This document shows positions 15,686 through 20,417 of a DNA stretch of 20,417 bases, one piece after another. The stretch covers positions 1 to 20,417 of the forward strand of contig JAEUJR010000965.1 in assembly GCA_016793585.1 (NCBI GenBank). The letters are read 5' to 3'. Position numbers and translations under genes: made by a program. The notes under the pieces are model-generated. The model searched no databases, was not told the DNA's origin, and saw only the letters and a program-made list of their open reading frames with translations. The first letter of the stretch is position 1. Every line of letters begins with the position of its first letter. Origin of the DNA: Archangium sp. Lineage in GTDB: Bacteria > Myxococcota > Myxococcia > Myxococcales > Myxococcaceae.

Positions 15686-15958
15686 TCACGGCGTCGGAGC
15701 CGGGTCTGGCCGCCGCAGCGCAGCCTCGAAGAACACGAAGCCCATGGGAATCATCGAGGTGACGAGCCCTGTCCACCTCGTGGCGACGGCGAGGTCGCGA
15801 CGCCGAACGATGACGACCCAGAGGGCGACCACCAGCACGCCATGCAGTCGGCCGAGCTGGTGCACCAGCCACGGAGCCTCGAAGGCGTACTTCAGCGGCA
15901 TCGCCACGAAGAGCAACAGCACGTACGAGGCGCCCTCCACACGCGCGAGCCACTTCAT
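15686..15958 (-). CDS. DUF3817 family membrane protein, 90 aa
   Basis: A small integral membrane protein of unknown role. MKWLARVEGASYVLLLFVAM at the start and the later LGRLHGVLVVALWVV and MIPMGFVFFE segments match DUF3817, a family of about 90-110 residues with three helices, so the copy is complete. Start ATG 15958 overlaps the stop of the preceding gene by four bases (ATGA), indicating translational coupling. It is the last gene of a three-gene run and ends nine bases from the convergent STAND ATPase gene. Confidence 0.88.
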   Translation of the reverse strand: MKWLARVEGASYVLLLFVAMPLKYAFEAPWLVHQLGRLHGVLVVALWVVIVRRRDLAVATRWTGLVTSMIPMGFVFFEAALRRPDPAPTP

Positions 15959-16305
15959 GGGCGCCACACCATCAGCGCGAGGGCGGTGACGAAGCCGAGT
16001 GACGCCGCCGCGCTGAGCGCCTTCGACTTCGACTGCAGCAGGTGGGCCTGGGCCAGCACGGTCCAGATGGAGAGCAACGAGCAGGCGACGGCCCCGAGAA
16101 TCCACCGGGAGAACAGGGGCTGACCCGTCGTGCTCACCAGGCCCAGCCCGCAGAACCAGAGGAGCACGAAGCCAGGAGCCGCGTGCCGGTCGGCCCAGCG
16201 GCGGCGCTCGTCGGCGGAGCCAGCGCGGAAGGTACCCACGATGCCGGCGAAGAAGACCGCGAGCGCGACGAACTTCACGAAGCGCAGCGCGAGCCACACG
16301 CTCAT
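15955..16305 (-). CDS. Small four-helix membrane protein, 116 aa
   Basis: I do not recognise a family. Four hydrophobic stretches are visible: residues 4-26 (LALRFVKFVALAVFFAGIVG), about 44-60 (APGFVLLWFCGLGLV), about 68-90 (ILGAVACSLLSIWTVLAQ) and 97-113. A charged cytoplasmic-type loop (SADERRRWADRH) lies between helices one and two. Start ATG 16305 overlaps the upstream stop by four bases, and its own stop overlaps the DUF3817 start by four bases, so it is translated as the middle of a coupled trio. The shape resembles small heme- or copper-handling membrane proteins, but no conserved ligand pattern proves this. Confidence 0.8.
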   Translation of the reverse strand: MSVWLALRFVKFVALAVFFAGIVGTFRAGSADERRRWADRHAAPGFVLLWFCGLGLVSTTGQPLFSRWILGAVACSLLSIWTVLAQAHLLQSKSKALSAAASLGFVTALALMVWRP

Positions 16306-16649
16306 GACGCGAGGCTCCAGGTCGGGCGACGCAGCGTCGGGGCACCCAACAGGAACCAGATGGCGATGAGCGGGTCGAAGATGGCGCACCCGAACGACGA
16401 GAGCGGCCAGAACGAGAGCAGCGGCATCGAAGCGGCGTGGTCGATGGCGAACGACGCGATGGCCGCGGCGAAGGGCAGCTCGGCGAGCCCGAGGCCGCCC
16501 GTCAGGTACGACGTCGATGCGCCCAGCAGCAGCACCGCCATCGAGCGCTGCATCCACGGCTGCGGAACCCGGCTCACGATGGCCACGAAGAGCGGCGCTG
16601 CGACGAGGTTGACGAGGACGTGTTGGAGAAAGCTCGAGGCGTCGGTCAT
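16302..16649 (-). CDS. DUF6010-like small membrane protein, 115 aa
   Basis: First gene of the coupled trio. Four hydrophobic segments cover nearly the whole chain. SYLTGGLGLAELPFAAA in the middle and SSFGCAIFDPLIAIWFLLGA near the end resemble, from memory, the conserved signatures of DUF6010 proteins; the function of that family is unknown. It is somewhat shorter than the members I recall. Start ATG 16649 is chosen because longer in-frame reading runs back through the AraC gene on the other strand. No good Shine-Dalgarno precedes it. The 84-base gap to the divergent AraC gene must hold both promoters and carries an imperfect palindrome. Confidence 0.75.
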   Translation of the reverse strand: MTDASSFLQHVLVNLVAAPLFVAIVSRVPQPWMQRSMAVLLLGASTSYLTGGLGLAELPFAAAIASFAIDHAASMPLLSFWPLSSFGCAIFDPLIAIWFLLGAPTLRRPTWSLAS

Positions 16650-16653
16650 GGCC

Positions 16654-16669
16654 CACGGTGTACGGCGTG
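16654..16669. promoter_or_regulatory. Imperfect palindrome upstream of the membrane trio
   Basis: CACGGTGTACGGCGTG reads symmetrically as CACG-NN-GTAC-NN-CGTG (12 of 16 positions). It lies five bases before the start of the first membrane gene, inside the 84-base gap shared with the AraC-family regulator. It could be an operator covering the ribosome binding region. AraC proteins usually bind direct repeats, so the fit to that regulator is uncertain. Confidence 0.25.
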
Positions 16670-16733
16670 TGAAGAATCGTGACTTGTCCGTGGTGGAAGT
16701 GAACGACCTGGCTCGAGCCGATAGAACGGCAGC

Positions 16734-17495
16734 ATGTGGGCACGAGCCGTCGAGGGCGCTTTCGCGAACGTGACGCTGACGCCAAGACCCGAGCACGGCG
16801 TCTTTCGTCAATCGCAGACCGCCGACGCCCGGGTCATCGAAGTGGCTGCGAGGCCGCACCAGGTCGAGCTGCGCCACCCCAGCCGCGCGCTCGAGGGCAT
16901 GTGGGCCGTGCTGCTCCAGGCCGAGGGCGAGTCAGCGTTGAAGGCGGACGACGAGCGGGTGTCGCTGCGGCGCGGCGCAGCCGTCATGCTCTGCCCAAAT
17001 ACCAACCTGCACATCGACCTCGGTGAGTACTGCCAACGCATCATCATTCTGCCGCGCACCCTGCTGGCGCCGCCCGCCCTGTTGCGGCCGATGCACGTCG
17101 ACGACCCCCGCACACGAGCGCTCCAGGCGGTGGCCTCGGCGCCTCCAACGACTGGAGTCGCGCCCTGGGTTCGGCTCGCGCTGAGCCCTCGCGCGAGACT
17201 TCGTCGCGCGGTGGAGTGGATGGAGCAACACCCGGAGGCGAGGCCAGACGAGGTGGCCCGCGCCCAGGGCATCAGTCGCCGCGGGCTCGATGGCCTCTTC
17301 GCCGAGACGGGCCTCACCATCTCGGCGATTCTGTGGGAGACGAGGCTCTCACTCGCGCGCGCCCTGCTCGCCGATTCGAAGCTGCGCGTGCTCGACGTGG
17401 CCATGCGCTGCGGGTTCCAGACCGAGGCCCACTTCTCGCGACGCTTCCGGGCCCGGTTCGGTGTCACGCCCTCTGCGGCACGAGAAGTGAGGTGA
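16734..17495 (+). CDS. AraC-family transcriptional regulator, 253 aa
   Basis: A DNA-binding regulator. The C-terminal 95 residues hold the two helix-turn-helix units of the AraC family: the first around DEVARAQGISRRGLDGLFAE, the second around LDVAMRCGFQTEAHFSRRFR, ending in FGVTPSAAR. The N-terminal 150 residues form a beta-rich ligand or dimerisation part of the AraC-binding-like type with no identifiable ligand. Start ATG 16734 has no clear Shine-Dalgarno. The gene is divergent from the three coupled membrane-protein genes with 84 bases between starts, the usual layout for a regulator and its target. It is followed 42 bases later by the hydrolase lipoprotein on the same strand, which could be a second target. 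Confidence 0.92.
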   Translation: MWARAVEGAFANVTLTPRPEHGVFRQSQTADARVIEVAARPHQVELRHPSRALEGMWAVLLQAEGESALKADDERVSLRRGAAVMLCPNTNLHIDLGEYCQRIIILPRTLLAPPALLRPMHVDDPRTRALQAVASAPPTTGVAPWVRLALSPRARLRRAVEWMEQHPEARPDEVARAQGISRRGLDGLFAETGLTISAILWETRLSLARALLADSKLRVLDVAMRCGFQTEAHFSRRFRARFGVTPSAAREVR

Positions 17496-17537
17496 TGTGA
17501 GGCCTGGTGCAGAGCGGCGAGCGGTACGTCGTCGAGC

Positions 17538-19163
17538 ATGACGCCTCGTTCACTCCTGCTGCCGTTGCTCGTGCTCACTGGCTGCCCCCACCCGGTCGAA
17601 GAGCTTCCACTGCTCGCCGACGCTGGAGCCGACGCAGGCGTGCCTGTCGAAGCCGACGCTGGCACCATGCGCCCCGACTCGGGCATTCCCACCCGCGCGG
17701 TGACGTGGACTCGCTGCCCGCTCCACAGCGAGGGCCAGCTGCCGTGGGCCGAGTGCGCGACGGTGCCGCTGCCGCTCGACGCGGCGAACCCGAGCGGCCC
17801 CACCATCGACGTCTTCGTGAAGCGCTGGCGGCCGGCGGGCGGGCGCGGCCTGCGCTCGTTGTGGATGCTGCAGGGCGGACCTGGCGCGTCGGGGTACGCG
17901 TTCGAAGGCCTGTCGGAGCAGCTGGCCACGCGTTTCCCCGATGTCGACTACTACTTCCCCGACCACCGCGGCACGGGGCGGTCGACGCGCCTCGGCTGCC
18001 CAGTGGAGGAGGAGGACGTCAGCGAAGGCGGGCTCTCCATCACCGAAGCGGAGTGGCCCTCGTGTCTCGCCAGCGTCACGGCGCAATACGGCACACGGCT
18101 GCAGGCGTTCAACCCGACCAACGCCGCCAACGACCTCGGCATTCTCATCGAGTCGACGCGCCGCGAAGGCCAACCGGTGTTCGTCTACGGCGTCTCGTAC
18201 GGCACCTACTGGCTGCACCGCTACGTGCAGCTGTTCCCGAAGCAGGTCGACGGCGTGGTGTTCGACTCCATCGCGGCGCCGGGGTTGAGCCTGTTCCGCC
18301 AAGACGAAGACGCGAACGAAGCGGCGCGCGACTTTCTCGGCGCGTGCGCCGACGACACCTTCTGTCGCTCGAAGCTCGGGGCCGAGCCGTGGGCAAAGGC
18401 CGTGGCGTTGTTCGCGAAGCTGAAGCAGGGCCACTGCAGCGCCATCGCCGTGCCCGACGCTCCGACGAACGTGTTGCTGCGGCGCGCGTTCGGCTCGTTC
18501 CTGATGGACCCCTCGATGCGCGCGTACCTCGCCGCCATCGTCTATCGCGCCGACCGCTGCGAGCCGCGCGACGTGACGGCGTTGCAGAAGCTGATGCAGA
18601 ACCTCACCCAGCAACCGGGCACCGTCTCGGAGTTCATGAAGCAGTGGAGCTGGGTCGTCGCCCACAACATCATCACCTCGGAGTTCAACGAGTCTCCACC
18701 GCCGACGCGGGCGCTGCTGCAGTCGATTCGTGATGGCGCCGTCGCCTCGCGCGACATCACCGAGCAGCTCGAGGTGCAGCTCGGCACCTGGCCGACCTAC
18801 GCGCCCGGGCCCCTCGCCACCCAGTGGGCCGACTCGTCGATGCCGATGTTGTTCCTGCAGGGCGGGCTCGACCCGGCGACGCTGCTGCGCAAGGCGCGCG
18901 TGATGAAGCCGCACTTCACACGGCCGAACCAGACGTGGGTCGAGCTGCCGACGGCGACGCACACCACGCTCGCGTCGTCTCCGTATGTGAACGAGGCGGG
19001 AGAGCGGCGCTCGTGCGGTACGCGGCTGCTGATGTCGTTCATCGAAGCGCCGACGACGCCCATCGACGTGAGCTGCGTGCAGAAGGTGACTCCGCTCGAC
19101 TTCACCCTGCAGCGACCCGACCTGAACCAGGCCCTGTTCGGCACCACCGACGCCTGGGAGTGA
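17538..19163 (+). CDS. Alpha/beta-hydrolase lipoprotein, tripeptidyl-aminopeptidase-like (peptidase S33 type), 541 aa
   Basis: An exported serine hydrolase, probably cleaving short peptides from the N-terminus as in secreted tripeptidyl aminopeptidases. MTPRSLLLPLLVLTGC gives a signal peptide with lipobox Cys at residue 16. An Asp-Ala-Gly linker follows (residues 27-45). The oxyanion motif QGGPGASG starts at residue 112, and the nucleophile elbow GVSYGTY has Ser220. Asp445 in FLQGGLDP and His475 in THTTL complete the triad. A DHRGTG motif near 140, typical of this family, is present. Several Cys in the cap region may form disulfides. The length is normal for the family. The start ATG 17538 has no strong ribosome binding site but fits the signal exactly. 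Substrate range cannot be read from sequence. Confidence 0.92.
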   Translation: MTPRSLLLPLLVLTGCPHPVEELPLLADAGADAGVPVEADAGTMRPDSGIPTRAVTWTRCPLHSEGQLPWAECATVPLPLDAANPSGPTIDVFVKRWRPAGGRGLRSLWMLQGGPGASGYAFEGLSEQLATRFPDVDYYFPDHRGTGRSTRLGCPVEEEDVSEGGLSITEAEWPSCLASVTAQYGTRLQAFNPTNAANDLGILIESTRREGQPVFVYGVSYGTYWLHRYVQLFPKQVDGVVFDSIAAPGLSLFRQDEDANEAARDFLGACADDTFCRSKLGAEPWAKAVALFAKLKQGHCSAIAVPDAPTNVLLRRAFGSFLMDPSMRAYLAAIVYRADRCEPRDVTALQKLMQNLTQQPGTVSEFMKQWSWVVAHNIITSEFNESPPPTRALLQSIRDGAVASRDITEQLEVQLGTWPTYAPGPLATQWADSSMPMLFLQGGLDPATLLRKARVMKPHFTRPNQTWVELPTATHTTLASSPYVNEAGERRSCGTRLLMSFIEAPTTPIDVSCVQKVTPLDFTLQRPDLNQALFGTTDAWE

Positions 19164-19445
19164 GGCCTCTCCAACGGCGAGCCACGGTGCGCGTGAGCGG
19201 CAGGGGCGTCGCGGTCACGGCGGAAGACAGCTCGGGCATGCGCTCGAGGCGCGTCGAGCCGGCGCCGCGCGCTGTGGAGGTCGAGTCACGGTCTGCATCA
19301 TCGGGTTCGCGGGGCGTGCGCCGGTCGGCCGCTCATTCACCGTGAGCAGCGACACGACGTCCTTCGCGTCGAACTGGGCGGCGCGGTCTGGTGACGGTCG
19401 AGCCGGAGTCGGCAGCGGATCAGCCTGGGAGCAGACCGCTCGACT
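19164..19445. other. Convergent spacer of 282 bases with a read-through frame
   Basis: No gene with a credible start is visible. On the minus strand the frame of the ABC permease stays open for about 76 codons after its TGA, down to 19215. Codons in 19290-19390 are strongly G/C-ending and read like protein (FDAKDVVSLLTVNERPTG). No T-tract terminator is seen. On the plus strand an open frame to 19345 is Arg/Ser-rich and looks like chance. Confidence 0.4.
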
Positions 19446-20417
19446 TCAGCCCGCGTGCGCCATGGCCGTGACCGGCTTCATGCGCGCCGCGAGGAAGGCC
19501 GGCAGAATGGAGATGCTGGTGACGACCGAGGTGATGAACGCGAGCGAGATGAGCACCCACTTCACCGTCGGAATGATGATCAACTTGTCCGACAGCAGCA
19601 CGAACTGAACGCCCTGCGGCAGCGGCACGTGCATCGAGTTGAGCACCAGCCCGATGACGACGCCGGCGACGACTCCGGCGAGGGTGGCGAGCAGCCCGAG
19701 CAGGAACCCCTCGGCGAGGAACATGCGCAGCACGGCGAAGCGCTGCATGCCGATGGCGCGCAGCGTTCCAATCTCGCGCGTGCGGCCGCGAATGCTGATC
19801 CACATGACGATCATGATGCCGACGCCGACGACGCCGAGCAGCACGATGGCGAGGAAGAACGAGAGCGCGCTCATGAGGTCGACCGTCCACGAGGCGAAGC
19901 TCACCTCGTCGTGCCAGTTCGTGAGGTCGAGCTTCTGGCCGACCCAGCCCTCGCGCGACACGTTCTCGAACTTGAAGAAGAACGCGCGCGGGTCATCGGC
20001 CATCACCTCGTAGCCGCCCTTCACGAGCGCCTCGCGCAGCCGCGCCTGAATGCGTTTGACGACCTCGAGGTCGGCGGTGGGCAGGTAGACCTGCAGCGCG
20101 CCCGTGGTGTCGTCGTTGAGCTGGTAGAGCTTCTGCAGCGTGCCGGCGTTCACGAAGCACGAGAAGCCGCTCATCATGCCCATGTTGCGGGCGATGGCGA
20201 CGACGGTGACGTCGACGGTGTTGTTGGTGCCGCGCGCGGTGGGCGCCGAGATGGTGACGGCGTCTCCGACCCGCGCGTCGAGCGTGGCGGCCTGGTCTTC
20301 GAAGAGCAGAATGGAGTTCGGCTTGCGCAGGTCGGCGAGCGCGCCCTCTTTGATGCGCAGCACCTCGGCGAGGCCCTTCTCTTCGTCGATGGTGACGCCC
20401 GAGAGGCCGATGAGCGT
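19446..20417 (-). CDS. MacB/FtsX-type ABC transporter permease, C-terminal part (runs off window)
   Basis: The membrane component of an ABC system of the LolC/MacB/FtsX class, which uses ATP to move lipoproteins, peptides or signals across the envelope rather than pumping through a classic channel. 323 residues are visible and the frame stays open to the last base, so the N-terminal helix and start lie outside. The first 180 residues belong to the periplasmic domain. A helix follows at about 184-206, then the conserved cytoplasmic loop RTREIGTLRAIG, and two more helices at about 234-260 and 286-307. The end, AFLAARMKPVTAM, is the usual terminus of this family. The ATPase partner is not in the window and may lie just beyond the right edge. 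The gene converges on the hydrolase lipoprotein. Confidence 0.92.
   Translation of the reverse strand, partial: TLIGLSGVTIDEEKGLAEVLRIKEGALADLRKPNSILLFEDQAATLDARVGDAVTISAPTARGTNNTVDVTVVAIARNMGMMSGFSCFVNAGTLQKLYQLNDDTTGALQVYLPTADLEVVKRIQARLREALVKGGYEVMADDPRAFFFKFENVSREGWVGQKLDLTNWHDEVSFASWTVDLMSALSFFLAIVLLGVVGVGIMIVMWISIRGRTREIGTLRAIGMQRFAVLRMFLAEGFLLGLLATLAGVVAGVVIGLVLNSMHVPLPQGVQFVLLSDKLIIIPTVKWVLISLAFITSVVTSISILPAFLAARMKPVTAMAHAG

Noticed and set aside
17550..18962. Long minus-strand open frame (470 codons) opposite the hydrolase lipoprotein
   Set aside because: Low-complexity Arg/Val/His text. The plus strand has a complete catalytic triad and lipobox.

Overview
The window is strongly GC-rich, with G or C at nearly every third codon position. 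It carries several marks of a myxobacterium (Myxococcota): a protein with a MYXO-CTERM-like Cys/Gly tail before a final membrane helix and Arg-rich end, lipoproteins and surface proteins with Asp-Ala-Gly linkers, a TIGR02996 repeat-companion domain, and many short, weakly conserved proteins. It looks like ordinary chromosome. I see no tRNA, rRNA, transposase, phage gene or CRISPR array. The organism call is an inference from these protein types.

Layout. 1-855 (minus) is the N-terminal part of a fatty acyl-AMP ligase, cut by the window edge. A 326-base divergent region follows, with a recognisable promoter, an inverted repeat over its -35 box, and two pairs of 11-bp-period direct repeats. 1182-3383 (plus) is a large TIGR02996-domain protein. 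3538-5895 (minus) is a surface protein with an Asp-Ala-Gly tail encoded partly by a 15-bp tandem repeat. 6014-7696 (plus) is a six-helix hybrid histidine kinase with a C-terminal receiver, followed by a 66-aa ORF. 7942-9741 (minus) is a lipoprotein joining a propeller-like region to a two-heme cytochrome c domain. 9858-10283 (plus) is a small charged protein. 10349-11793 (minus) is a three-gene run: small membrane protein, isoprenylcysteine-methyltransferase-like membrane enzyme, DUF2200. 12014-13400 (plus) holds a small exported protein, a protein with a histone-H1-like basic tail behind a structured leader without a Shine-Dalgarno, and a 94-aa membrane protein.

13454-15676 (plus) is a STAND-type ATPase with TPR-like repeats and a winged-helix DNA-binding domain at its C-terminus. 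It converges on three tiny membrane-protein genes (15686-16649, minus) linked by two ATGA overlaps and divergent from an AraC-family regulator (16734-17495). A tripeptidyl-aminopeptidase-like alpha/beta-hydrolase lipoprotein follows (17538-19163). The window ends in the C-terminal part of a MacB/FtsX-type ABC permease (minus, from 19446).

How they work together. Most genes look like independent envelope, redox and regulatory functions. The two convincing local modules are the AraC regulator with the coupled membrane trio, and the minus-strand run ending in DUF2200. I found no clear multi-gene defence or biosynthetic system. The most unusual single items are the STAND ATPase ending in a winged helix, the propeller/di-heme lipoprotein, and the regulatory structures at 889-947 and 12521-12557.
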